A stretch of DNA of 34,668 bases from Verrucomicrobiaceae bacterium. Its GTDB lineage: Bacteria; Verrucomicrobiota; Verrucomicrobiia; Verrucomicrobiales; Akkermansiaceae. Below, one piece after another: positions 8,472 to 15,665 of the stretch (within the stretch, counting starts at the first letter, position 1; the number at the start of each line of letters is the position of its first letter). Below the pieces are notes generated by a model. It was given only the letters and a program-made list of their open reading frames with translations. It was not told where the DNA came from and did not search any database. Position numbers and translations under genes: made by a program. The stretch spans positions 1 through 34,668 of the forward strand of contig SYAP01000304.1 in the NCBI GenBank assembly GCA_005787565.1, in the 5' to 3' direction.

Positions 8472-10736
8472 TCAATTGGTTTCACCAGCGACCAGGCGGA
8501 CGAACCTCATCGGATTGCCATCAATGGGAAGAGTGAGAGTGATGCCATCCGGATCGGTGCCGTTGGGTGTGATGGCGATCTCCGGGCTGGAGCCGACAAT
8601 GAATACATCCGGCCAAACGACGAGGTCGGTTCCCGCCTCAAAGCGCAGCAGCAGATCGGCAGCTTCGTCGGGACGGTCAAAGGTGAGAACCAGATTCTCG
8701 CCGACGACCTCGGCTTTCGGAAGCTTCTCGGGATCGGACAAGGTCGGATCTCCGCCAATGGAAAACTCGACGAGGTTCGGGGTGCCATCCGCATCCGGAT
8801 CCGCGTCTGCCGAGCGGTCGGCACCCGCGATCGAGTAGCTGTCAAGCCATGCCTCGAATGGCGTGGCAGAAACCTCCGTGCCCTCGAACCGAACCTCGCT
8901 GAGGCCGGTCAGGCTGCGGCCATCGGCAACGCCCGGATTGGCACCACTTCCGTCAAACACCGCGCCGTCGTGATTGCTCTTGATGTCGAGTCGGATATAA
9001 CGTGCGGGAGGAAGGCTAACGGGGATTTCGCTGCCGATGTATGCCGGAGTCCCGGGAGCTAAGGCGAAATTGACCGTGCCTGATGAGGTGAAGTTCACAT
9101 TGTCAGTGCTGGTGAAGACCTCCACTTCGTCGGGGCCGATGATTCGCGCGGAGGTTCCAAGAACCAGATTGATCGTAGGGTCGTTGTATCCCCACTCGCG
9201 AATCGCGGTTACCCGATAGACACCGCCCAAATCATAGGTGATCTGAGGATCGAGATCGTTGGGTGCGATGATGTTTCCGCTGGTGGTCCAGACGAGGTTG
9301 GTCTCCCCGATGCCGACGCTGCTGCCTGCCGAACCGAGTCCGGTGAGTCCGGAGCCGTTGATCGAGTTGGAGGCGGCGCGGCCGAATGCGGTCAGTTCGC
9401 TGGATACACCCGCAACCGAAACCGGGAGGATCAGATTTCCAGTTACCTCCCCGGTGAGTTGCACTATGACATTGGTGTTGAAGGGATCATTGGAGGTAAG
9501 CTCAAGGGTGGCGGCGAAATAGCCGTTGGCCGGTGGATCGAATGTGATTTCAACAGCATCGAAGCCTCCCGGCGCGATGGGCGTGGGCAGGCTCGTGACG
9601 GAAAACGCCGAAGCCCCGGGACCAGAGATCACCGGCGAACCGACCGTTAGATCCGTCGCACCACCGTCGTTGTAGACGAAAATGACGTTTGAGACAGGTT
9701 CCGTCAGGGAAGTGCTGTTGCCAAAGCTGAGTGACGGATCGATATCGATGGCCGGGTCTGCAACCTCAACAGAGAGCGGAACATCGATTTCCGGGGCCGA
9801 AGGGTCATCGGTGAGGAGAGTGACGGTTGCAGCGCGCGTTCCCCCTGCGGTGGGTGTGACATTGACCACGAAGTCGGAGCTGCCTGCGGCGGGCACCGCC
9901 AGCGGAAGGACCGAAGCGCTTGAGAAGTCCGCGGCATCGGGACCGGTGAAGATGGCTCCAGTAATGTTGTAAGGTAAGGAAGCCCCGTTGCCGACCGGGA
10001 AGGTGATGGTATCCGGCGTTCCATCGCTGGTTCCGACGGCGGAAGAAGGAGCAAACAGCCCGGCTTCAACGGAGCGGATGAGAATACCGGCGAGCATCGG
10101 AGGGCTGTTGCCGGTGACATTTGAGACCGACAAATTCAGTGAGGTTTCTCCGGTGGCGGTGAATTTCACCAGAACGCCATCGTTCGCACCTCCATTTCCG
10201 AACTGGGCATTCTGCACCACTCCACCCAGTTCATAGTTCTGGTTTTCAAATTCGGAACGGATGTCGCCGGAGAGCAGTTGGATAAAATAAAAGCGGTTGG
10301 CATCGAGACCCGAGATCGTGAAATTGAGTGCGTCGCCCGACACGGCAGGGAATCTCTGGGTATCCACCGCGTCGTTCATCAGCCCGGCGAAACTCCCGGA
10401 GGTGGTCCATAGGAACCCGTTGAGGTCGAGATTCCGGAGGGATGTGCCTGGAGGTGTCGGAGCGTTGGGAGTGAGGGTGGCACCGGCACCGACAATCGGA
10501 TTACCAACCGTGAGGACCGCACCGGAAAAGCCAATGCCATTGACCGAGCCCCCGGAAACCGCGCCAAGGTTGAGGGCGAGGTCCACCGAGCCCACCGAAG
10601 CGAGAATGGAAGCTGGAGTTGAAGCGGAGTCGATCAAATCGACCCCGTCAGCGGTGACCGTGGCGTCAACGCGAATGGGAGATGCGATCACAATGGCGGC
10701 GAGAACGGCGAGGCAATCTGTAATTCTTGGCTTCAT
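8472..10736 (-). CDS. Exported choice-of-anchor D / discoidin-like multidomain protein
   Basis: 754 aa from ATG 10736, chosen because MKPRITDCLAVLAAIVIASP is a clear signal peptide; the frame is open further upstream but that part does not look coding. The N-terminal beta-rich region (about 25-215) is followed by two Ig-like repeats of the choice-of-anchor D / ASH type (about 225-430; note TLLTDDPSAPEI and ELTSNDPFNTN). Next comes a discoidin-like module (about 440-619), then a short DADPDADGTPN calcium-type segment and a C-terminal beta domain. The discoidin-like module closely resembles the C-terminal module of the large GH29 protein (both contain REWGYN, SNHDGAVFDG and GRSLTGLSE). No PEP-CTERM tail is visible. 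It is the first gene after the regulator. No enzymatic motif is seen, so a glycan-binding or structural role is inferred. Confidence 0.8.
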   Translation of the reverse strand: MKPRITDCLAVLAAIVIASPIRVDATVTADGVDLIDSASTPASILASVGSVDLALNLGAVSGGSVNGIGFSGAVLTVGNPIVGAGATLTPNAPTPPGTSLRNLDLNGFLWTTSGSFAGLMNDAVDTQRFPAVSGDALNFTISGLDANRFYFIQLLSGDIRSEFENQNYELGGVVQNAQFGNGGANDGVLVKFTATGETSLNLSVSNVTGNSPPMLAGILIRSVEAGLFAPSSAVGTSDGTPDTITFPVGNGASLPYNITGAIFTGPDAADFSSASVLPLAVPAAGSSDFVVNVTPTAGGTRAATVTLLTDDPSAPEIDVPLSVEVADPAIDIDPSLSFGNSTSLTEPVSNVIFVYNDGGATDLTVGSPVISGPGASAFSVTSLPTPIAPGGFDAVEITFDPPANGYFAATLELTSNDPFNTNVIVQLTGEVTGNLILPVSVAGVSSELTAFGRAASNSINGSGLTGLGSAGSSVGIGETNLVWTTSGNIIAPNDLDPQITYDLGGVYRVTAIREWGYNDPTINLVLGTSARIIGPDEVEVFTSTDNVNFTSSGTVNFALAPGTPAYIGSEIPVSLPPARYIRLDIKSNHDGAVFDGSGANPGVADGRSLTGLSEVRFEGTEVSATPFEAWLDSYSIAGADRSADADPDADGTPNLVEFSIGGDPTLSDPEKLPKAEVVGENLVLTFDRPDEAADLLLRFEAGTDLVVWPDVFIVGSSPEIAITPNGTDPDGITLTLPIDGNPMRFVRLVAGETN

Positions 10737-10919
10737 GGTGTGAGTGGTCTGAACGTGGATTCGCGGGTCTACCAAGTGCCGCCTGAACAGGTCGGGATTG
10801 GCACAATCGCAGTTACAATCACCCGGTGGTTCGCAATTCCGCAATTGCGATCATTCGCAAAATAATTAAGATATCTGTCACCAGAGTTTCCACTCGGAAC
10901 AAGGGATGGAGGCGCAAGA
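10737..10919. promoter_or_regulatory. Probable control region of the fucosidase locus
   Basis: This 183-bp gap lies between the regulator stop and the first structural gene. It holds GGATTGGCACAATC (10795-10808), which recurs upstream of the large GH29 gene. It also holds a perfect 10-bp palindrome CGCAATTGCG (10840-10849) within a run containing three TCGCAA or related words, and an AT-rich patch near 10858-10875. The local regulator, a XylR/AraC type, could bind here. Neither the binding site nor the promoter boxes can be assigned from sequence alone. Confidence 0.4.
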
Positions 10920-12089
10920 TCAACCGAGTGAGTCCCGGTGATCCCTTCGATAAGTGGCGGGAGTGCATCCCATCTGCTTGGAAAACACCGCGCTGAGATA
11001 CTGCTCGCTACCAAAGCCCGCCTGATGGGCGACCGACCGGATCGGCAACTTGGTTCTGGAGAGAAGTTCGCAGGCCCGGGCAATGCGAACACGGCGGATT
11101 TCCTGGTCGATCGGTCTGCCGATCGTCTCTTTGAATCGTTTGTCCAGAGTGCCACGCGACAGGCCGATACGGCGGCAAACCGCTTCGGCCTGAAGTCCCT
11201 GACAGGCCTCCCGGCGGATGATGGTGAGCGACTGGGCCAACAACGGGTCCGCGACGCACAGTAGATCGGTCGATTGCCTGGCAACGAGGCCTACCGGCCG
11301 GACGATCTGCCTTGGGGGAACATCTTTCTTGTGGGCCATCAGCCGATCAAGCGCTGCGGCGGCGCTATATCCGATCTGGAATTTGCCTTGTTCGATGCTG
11401 GAAAGCGGTGGATCCGCCAGTTCGCAAATCACATCATTGTCCACACCCAGGACAGCCACATCATCCGGCACCCGAAGACCTAACAGCTTACAGGCCTCGA
11501 TCACATGCCTGGCGCGATAATCGTAACAGCCCATGATGCCAACCGGGAGAGGCAACTTTACGAGCCAGGTGGAAAGCTCCTGCAGGACACGCGGCCAATG
11601 GGTGGCGGTGGAGTGCCTGCCGTGGAAAACGGAGCAATCGAAGCCGGCATCCATCAGACGCTTGGTGAAACCGATTTTCCGCTGGGTCATCCAAAGGTTG
11701 GTCCGGTTCTCCGGGTAACCGCAGAATGCGAAGTGCTTCAGGCCCTTCTCGATGAAGTGCTCCGCAGCCAGCTTTCCAATGGCGTTGTCATCCGTGGCGA
11801 TATAGGGAATTCCGGACGCCGGATCATGCCAACCGCTACCGCCTCCAACGGCGATGATGGGTTTGCGCACCTGCCGTAGCGCTCTCACGACGCGCGGATT
11901 GTCGAAGTTCACAATCAGGCCATCACCTTCCCACGCTTTGAAATCCGGAATCCGTTGATGCTCCACCTCCTCGACGAAAACCGACCAGTCGTGGCGCTCC
12001 CGGACATAGGCAGCAATTCCCTGAAGCAGACCCCGATCAAAGTTCTGCCAGAGTTGGAGAATCACAGCTACTTTTCTCGGTGTTTTCAT
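10920..12089 (-). CDS. XylR-type transcriptional regulator (LacI-like sensor + AraC HTH)
   Basis: 389 aa from ATG 12089. Residues about 7-270 form a periplasmic-binding-protein-like sensor as in LacI/XylR (VAVILQLWQNFDRGLLQGI at the start, then GIMGCYDYRARHVIEAC and VAVLGVDNDVICELADPPLSS). Residues about 285-385 carry a double helix-turn-helix AraC domain (CRRIGLSRGTLDKRFKETIG and IRSVAHQAGFGSEQYLSAVFSK). This arrangement matches the E. coli XylR family, in which a sugar bound by the first domain controls DNA binding by the second. It is transcribed in the same direction as the fucosidase locus immediately downstream, so a role as its sugar-responsive activator is likely. The ligand may be fucose or a related sugar, but that is inferred from the neighbours only. 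Confidence 0.92.
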   Translation of the reverse strand: MKTPRKVAVILQLWQNFDRGLLQGIAAYVRERHDWSVFVEEVEHQRIPDFKAWEGDGLIVNFDNPRVVRALRQVRKPIIAVGGGSGWHDPASGIPYIATDDNAIGKLAAEHFIEKGLKHFAFCGYPENRTNLWMTQRKIGFTKRLMDAGFDCSVFHGRHSTATHWPRVLQELSTWLVKLPLPVGIMGCYDYRARHVIEACKLLGLRVPDDVAVLGVDNDVICELADPPLSSIEQGKFQIGYSAAAALDRLMAHKKDVPPRQIVRPVGLVARQSTDLLCVADPLLAQSLTIIRREACQGLQAEAVCRRIGLSRGTLDKRFKETIGRPIDQEIRRVRIARACELLSRTKLPIRSVAHQAGFGSEQYLSAVFSKQMGCTPATYRRDHRDSLG

Positions 12090-12394
12090 GAGCCGAACGA
12101 ACTGTTGCCCCGATCCAAGGTCAAGGACAGGAAAAGCCAGCTACGGAAATGATCCCCACGTCGATCCCGAAGGGAAGGAATAAAAGCTCCGCTCCATTCC
12201 TGAAGAAGAGGATTCTCGCGGAAACGCCAGAATGATCGCCTCCAAACAATCCGGCGATCCACCATTCTTCAAGGCAAGCTTCGATCCAAGGGTTCCCGGC
12301 ATTCCAGCTGCTTCCCATTTCCAACTCGCCCACAACAAGTGCGGCCGTTCCCAACTCAATTTTCGTTAGATAAATGAGAGCGAAAGCCCCAGGT
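12090..12394. other. Intergenic region upstream of the regulator
   Basis: 305 bp with no gene I can defend. A 45-codon plus-strand frame starts at ATG 12232 and ends with TAG after Arg. An overlapping minus-strand frame runs 12555-12121. Neither has a recognisable domain or a ribosome binding site. The promoter of the XylR-type regulator should be in the part nearest 12090, but no box stands out. Confidence 0.4.
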
Positions 12395-12604
12395 TCACAG
12401 CAAGCCCGAGACTCCGAAACCACCAACTCCCCCTCCGACGTCGAAGTTCTGTCCGAATGCCACTGAGTCCCTCCCCTTCTCATCCAACTCCTTTTCCTTG
12501 GGACTGAGTTGGAGCTCATCGGGAAGATTCCGGTAACACCCGGGGCACTTGCCAAAACTCCTCGCCACGATCATTTCTCCACAGTGCTGACATTTTAGAT
12601 TCAT
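12395..12604 (-). CDS. Small zinc-ribbon protein
   Basis: 69 aa from ATG 12604. The first 25 residues hold two Cys pairs, CQHC and CPGC, spaced as in a rubredoxin-like or double-zinc-ribbon knuckle. The arrangement MNLKCQHCGEMI...FGKCPGCYRNLPDEL resembles short zinc-ribbon proteins of Verrucomicrobiota. A charged linker (SPKEKELDEKGRD) and a Gly-rich end (FDVGGGVGGFG) follow. The role is unknown; zinc binding is inferred from the four Cys. It is followed by 305 bp of non-coding sequence. A downstream frameshift that shortened a longer protein cannot be ruled out. Confidence 0.6.
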   Translation of the reverse strand: MNLKCQHCGEMIVARSFGKCPGCYRNLPDELQLSPKEKELDEKGRDSVAFGQNFDVGGGVGGFGVSGLL

Positions 12605-12626
12605 CGAATGGATTGCTAGATCCTAA

Positions 12627-13151
12627 CTACCGATATGCAGCTTCTTTCTCGGGCTGAGTTTTCGCGCTGCCTTCCGGCTTTGGCGCCGGATCTGCGGCAG
12701 GTTGTTCGGCTTCTTTGTCTTCTGTGTAGATATGGACTTCGGTGTCCGCCTGATAGTCGCTGAAGAGGTCTCGCATCAATGGATAGATGATCGCGACCCT
12801 GTCCTTTGCTATTGAGAATTCCAGTTTGTTCCAGATGGCACGGAGATTTTTGGACTCATGATCGGTCCTTTCAGTGCTAACCCTTCGAATTTCAATCGAA
12901 GCTTGATCGAGGATGCCAACAAGACTGCCCAAATCCGAATGGATGTTTTCAAGCCCGTTGCTGGGCCTGCGCGACCATCCAATCATTTCCGAATCTTTCC
13001 ACCCACCTGACAACCATGGGGAGACTTCGTAATATGCCACGGGCACGGAACAGTCCCATTTACCGGTCTTCCCATTGAGTTTGAGGGTGATTCCCCGGTA
13101 ATCTGAAGCTGTTAAATCGATCTCCCCGGCTTCTTCAAGATAAGGGGCCAA
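12627..13151 (-). CDS. Unknown protein, probably the 3' part of a frameshifted gene
   Basis: 174 aa if started at TTG 13151, which has no visible ribosome binding site. The same frame is open upstream to a TAG near 13231 and still reads like protein there (CDKVRSCYQSSDPAETLAPYLEEAGEID). The protein is acidic, shows no signal peptide or membrane segment, and ends in a Pro/Ala/Glu-rich tail (AEQPAADPAPKPEG). I recognise no domain. It overlaps the next upstream minus-strand frame (13112-13474) by 40 bp. Since neither piece has a good start or end, one original gene broken by a frameshift near 13110-13230 is more likely than two genes. Confidence 0.5.
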   Translation of the reverse strand: MAPYLEEAGEIDLTASDYRGITLKLNGKTGKWDCSVPVAYYEVSPWLSGGWKDSEMIGWSRRPSNGLENIHSDLGSLVGILDQASIEIRRVSTERTDHESKNLRAIWNKLEFSIAKDRVAIIYPLMRDLFSDYQADTEVHIYTEDKEAEQPAADPAPKPEGSAKTQPEKEAAYR

Positions 13152-13474
13152 GGTCTCGGCCGGATCGCTGGATTGGTAACAACTTCGGACCTTATCGCAG
13201 CGTTGATGATCGATGGAGATTCGCTACCGGAGTTTTGAAAGACAAGGAGGTTTTCGCGGAATGGGGCAACCTGTAGCTGGACTAGCTTGCGGCCGAATTC
13301 CGGGCATTCGCGGAAGAGGGCGTCTAGCTCGCCTTCGACTTGGCGGGTATCGAGACGGGAGCGGGGTGATTTCGAGGGAGGAAAAGGTGGAGAGGTGAGG
13401 CTTGCTGGGGACGCGGCTTGACTTGATTGACTGTTAGAGTGGGAGATCATCGCAATCGTCCGTGGCTTTGGCAT
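13112..13474 (-). CDS. Unknown protein, probably the 5' part of the same frameshifted gene
   Basis: 120 aa from ATG 13474. The first 40 residues are Ser/Pro-rich and low in complexity. The middle (VEGELDALFRECPEFGRKLVQLQVAPFREN) looks like genuine protein. The last 25 residues (IRPRPWPLILKKPGRSI) look like an out-of-frame tail, while the next frame at that place reads sensibly. I recognise no family. It lies 46 bp upstream of the VapC stop on the same strand, with no sign of co-function. Confidence 0.4.
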   Translation of the reverse strand: MPKPRTIAMISHSNSQSSQAASPASLTSPPFPPSKSPRSRLDTRQVEGELDALFRECPEFGRKLVQLQVAPFRENLLVFQNSGSESPSIINAAIRSEVVTNPAIRPRPWPLILKKPGRSI

Positions 13475-13520
13475 TCCGGATGCGTCGCTCGAACCACCGG
13501 TTGGTGAAGGTTGGCCGGGT

Positions 13521-13985
13521 TCAAGGGGTGGCGATGAGCGGAGTGGTCAGGCCTTCCGAGGAGGCGAGGGCCGCTTGGTTGGAGTCGAAGGTGAGGAAGT
13601 CGGTAGCACCGAGGGTGAGAGCGGTAGCGACGTGGAGAATGTCGAAGCTGCGGTGGCCGCCGATGAAGGTGCGGGATTTGGAGAGACGCTCGGCGGTGAA
13701 GAGGATGTCGGTGAGGTCGCAGTGGACGGTGAGTATGGAACCGGATTCGATGTGCTCGGATATCTTGTTGATCATTCTATCCGCCTCGTGCAGCGGGTAG
13801 CCGACTTGCCGGTTGTGGGAATGGCGGAAGGCGTGGAAACGGGCGGACTGCCTGAATTCCCACAAGAGGAGCCGGGTGACATGGAGCGGTTCATCCATGG
13901 CAGCACGCCAGTTGATGGCTTTTGGGGAGTTGTCCTGCGTCCGGTAGATGGCGCAGAGAAACGAGGTGTCCGGATAAGCCTTCAT
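13521..13985 (-). CDS. vapC: VapC-like PIN-domain toxin
   Basis: 154 aa from ATG 13985. It carries the acidic PIN residues expected of a Mg-dependent RNase: Asp6 (YPDTSFL), Glu43 (LLWEFRQ), Asp115 (SFDILHVATAL) and Asp134 (LTFDSNQ). The length is normal for VapC toxins, which cleave tRNA or rRNA. Its start overlaps the stop of the antitoxin gene by 4 bp (ATGA), giving translational coupling typical of type II toxin-antitoxin pairs. No key residue is missing, so it is probably active when freed from the antitoxin. The RNA target cannot be read from the sequence. Confidence 0.9.
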   Translation of the reverse strand: MKAYPDTSFLCAIYRTQDNSPKAINWRAAMDEPLHVTRLLLWEFRQSARFHAFRHSHNRQVGYPLHEADRMINKISEHIESGSILTVHCDLTDILFTAERLSKSRTFIGGHRSFDILHVATALTLGATDFLTFDSNQAALASSEGLTTPLIATP

Positions 13986-14239
13986 GAGCGGTCTCCGAGT
14001 TCGGCTTCCCGCATTTCACGCACTTCCTCGGCACTGAAGACGCGGTCACCCCAGGTTTCCTTCATCCAGCGCATGTGGGCGTCGGGATCGAATTTCGCTG
14101 CGCCACCAGCAGGACGGGGCGGGGAGAGGTGGGCGACGGGTTTGCCGTGTTTGGTGATCTCGATTTCCTGGCCATCGGCCAACCAGGCCTCCACTTTGGC
14201 GAAGTCGTAACGCAAGTCTCTGACGGTGAGTGTGTGCAT
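13982..14239 (-). CDS. Type II antitoxin, Phd/YefM-VapB-like
   Basis: About 85 aa from ATG 14239. The N-terminal half (MHTLTVRDLRYDFAKVEAWLADGQEIEITKHGKPVAHLSP, read in parts) has the classic Phd/YefM pattern: a short strand, a helix, then the G-x-E-I-x-I-T-x-x-G-K-P-V-A strand that makes the DNA-binding dimer. The C-terminal half (WMKETWGDRVFSAEEVREMREAE) is the charged helix that would neutralise the PIN toxin. Start 14239 is preferred over ATG 14260 or GTG 14263, because the palindromic operator (14242-14265) then lies just upstream instead of inside the gene. It overlaps the toxin start by 4 bp. Confidence 0.87.
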   Translation of the reverse strand: MHTLTVRDLRYDFAKVEAWLADGQEIEITKHGKPVAHLSPPRPAGGAAKFDPDAHMRWMKETWGDRVFSAEEVREMREAELGDRS

Positions 14240-14241
14240 GG

Positions 14242-14265
14242 TTGTGATGATTTGTTTCATCACAA
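14242..14265. promoter_or_regulatory. Perfect inverted repeat, probable TA autoregulation operator
   Basis: TTGTGATGA and TCATCACAA are perfect 9-bp inverted arms separated by 6 bp. The repeat lies directly upstream of the preferred antitoxin start. Phd/VapB-type antitoxins repress their own promoters by binding such palindromes, so this is the expected operator. Binding itself is inferred. Confidence 0.7.
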
Positions 14266-14314
14266 GTTATCCGCAGAAATGCTTGAGTCAAGCTGGGAGG
14301 CTGGTGTGGCGGGG

Positions 14315-15616
14315 TTAACCGAGCTTGGAGATGGTTTGGAAGATGGCGGTGATCATGAGATAGGCCATGGCTCCGATGAGGCCGGCCATGATGATGAGGA
14401 CGGTGGGCATGATGAGGGCCATGATGCGTTGGAGGTCCTTGTCGAGTTCCTTGTCGTATCGCTCGGCGGCGCGGCGGAGGGATTGGTCGATTTTTCCGGT
14501 TTGTTCGCCGACGGAGATCATGTCGATGAGGAGGGGCGGGAAGGCTCCGGTGCGGATGAGTGCTTTGGAGAAGGATCGGCCATCGCCGACTTGTTCGATG
14601 ACGCGGTTGAGTTCGGTGCGCAGGCCGCGGTTTTGGGTGGCGTCGCGTGAGAGTTCGAGGGAGCGGAGGAGTGGCAGGCCGTTTCCGACGAGGTTGGCCA
14701 TGGTTTCGAGGAACTGGACGTAGAAGCGGCTGGTGATGACGGGGCCGACGAGGGGGAGCTTGAGTTTCATGCGGTCCCACGCGGGTTTGTTGGCTTCGTT
14801 GTCTTTCCAGGCTTTGAAGAAGATGGCGGCGGCGATGAGGACGAGGATGACGACGAGCCACCACTTTTTGATGAAGTCGGAGGCGCCGATGAGGATGGCG
14901 GCTCCGAGGGGGATTTTTCCGCCGGTGCTGTCGATGAGGGAGGTGAGCTGGGGGATGAGGGTGGTGACGAAGACGATGGAGACCCCGATGCCGGCGAGGA
15001 CGAGGAAGGCCGGGTAGATCATCGCGAGGATGAGGCGGGCCTGGAGCTCGGCGAGGGTTTTGAGGTAGTGGGCCTGGCGTTTGAGGATGGTGTCGAGGGC
15101 GCCGGAGGCTTCACCGGCGGCGGCGAGGGAGCAGTAGAGGGCACCGAAGCTGGGGCTGACTTTTTTGAGGGCGACGGAGAAGTTCACGCCATCGCGGACG
15201 ATTTGGCGGATTTTGAAGGAGACGGCCTTGAGGTTGCCGAGTTCCTGGCGGTTTTCCATGGACTTGAGGGCGGGCTCAAGCTGGAGGCCGGCGGAGAGCA
15301 TGTCGGAGAGTTCTTCGGTGAAGAGGACGACCTCCTGGCGTTTGAGTTTGATGGGGCCATCGGGGACGGCGTCTTCCTTTTCCTTGGCGGCGGCTTTGGC
15401 GCTGGGTTTCGCCGAGGGTTTTGGGGAGTCGGCGGTGTTGGATTTTTCCTTGCCGCGTTTGGCGACGGGAGCGGAGGAGGTGGACTCGCGGAGGTTGACG
15501 GGTTGGAGGCCTTTGCGATCGAGCATGCGCAGCGCTTCGGGACGGTCCGCGGCGTCGATTTCACCGGTGGTGACGGAGCCGTTGGTGGCGAGGGCTTTGT
15601 AGGCGAAGATGGGCAT
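14315..15616 (-). CDS. Type II secretion / type IV pilus inner-membrane platform protein (GspF/PilC)
   Basis: 433 aa from ATG 15616. It starts with the conserved FAYKAL-type N-terminus. A Lys/Pro/Ala-rich linker (about 50-85) and two T2SSF repeats follow. The first repeat contains GVNFSVALKKVSPSFGALYCSLAAAGEASGALD; the second contains GRSFSKALIRTGAFPPLLIDMISVGEQTGKID. Membrane segments follow each repeat (near 205-235, 250-270 and 400-425). The family forms the inner-membrane base that couples the assembly ATPase to pilin polymerisation. It lies 49 bp downstream of the ATPase gene on the same strand, an E-F operon. Pilins, secretin and prepilin peptidase are not adjacent. Confidence 0.95.
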   Translation of the reverse strand: MPIFAYKALATNGSVTTGEIDAADRPEALRMLDRKGLQPVNLRESTSSAPVAKRGKEKSNTADSPKPSAKPSAKAAAKEKEDAVPDGPIKLKRQEVVLFTEELSDMLSAGLQLEPALKSMENRQELGNLKAVSFKIRQIVRDGVNFSVALKKVSPSFGALYCSLAAAGEASGALDTILKRQAHYLKTLAELQARLILAMIYPAFLVLAGIGVSIVFVTTLIPQLTSLIDSTGGKIPLGAAILIGASDFIKKWWLVVILVLIAAAIFFKAWKDNEANKPAWDRMKLKLPLVGPVITSRFYVQFLETMANLVGNGLPLLRSLELSRDATQNRGLRTELNRVIEQVGDGRSFSKALIRTGAFPPLLIDMISVGEQTGKIDQSLRRAAERYDKELDKDLQRIMALIMPTVLIIMAGLIGAMAYLMITAIFQTISKLG

Positions 15617-15665
15617 GGGTGGTAAACGCTGAAAACTGAAATGCTGACCTGCTGAAAGTCGCGGA

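Noticed and set aside
10795-10812. Second sigma-54 promoter at GGATTGGCACAATC
   Set aside because: The TGGCAC-like word is there, but the GG to GC spacing is 7, not 10, and the gene it would serve is on the other strand.
12121-12555. 144-codon minus-strand frame overlapping the zinc-ribbon gene
   Set aside because: No domain or ribosome binding site; the overlapping frame has the paired Cys motifs at its start.
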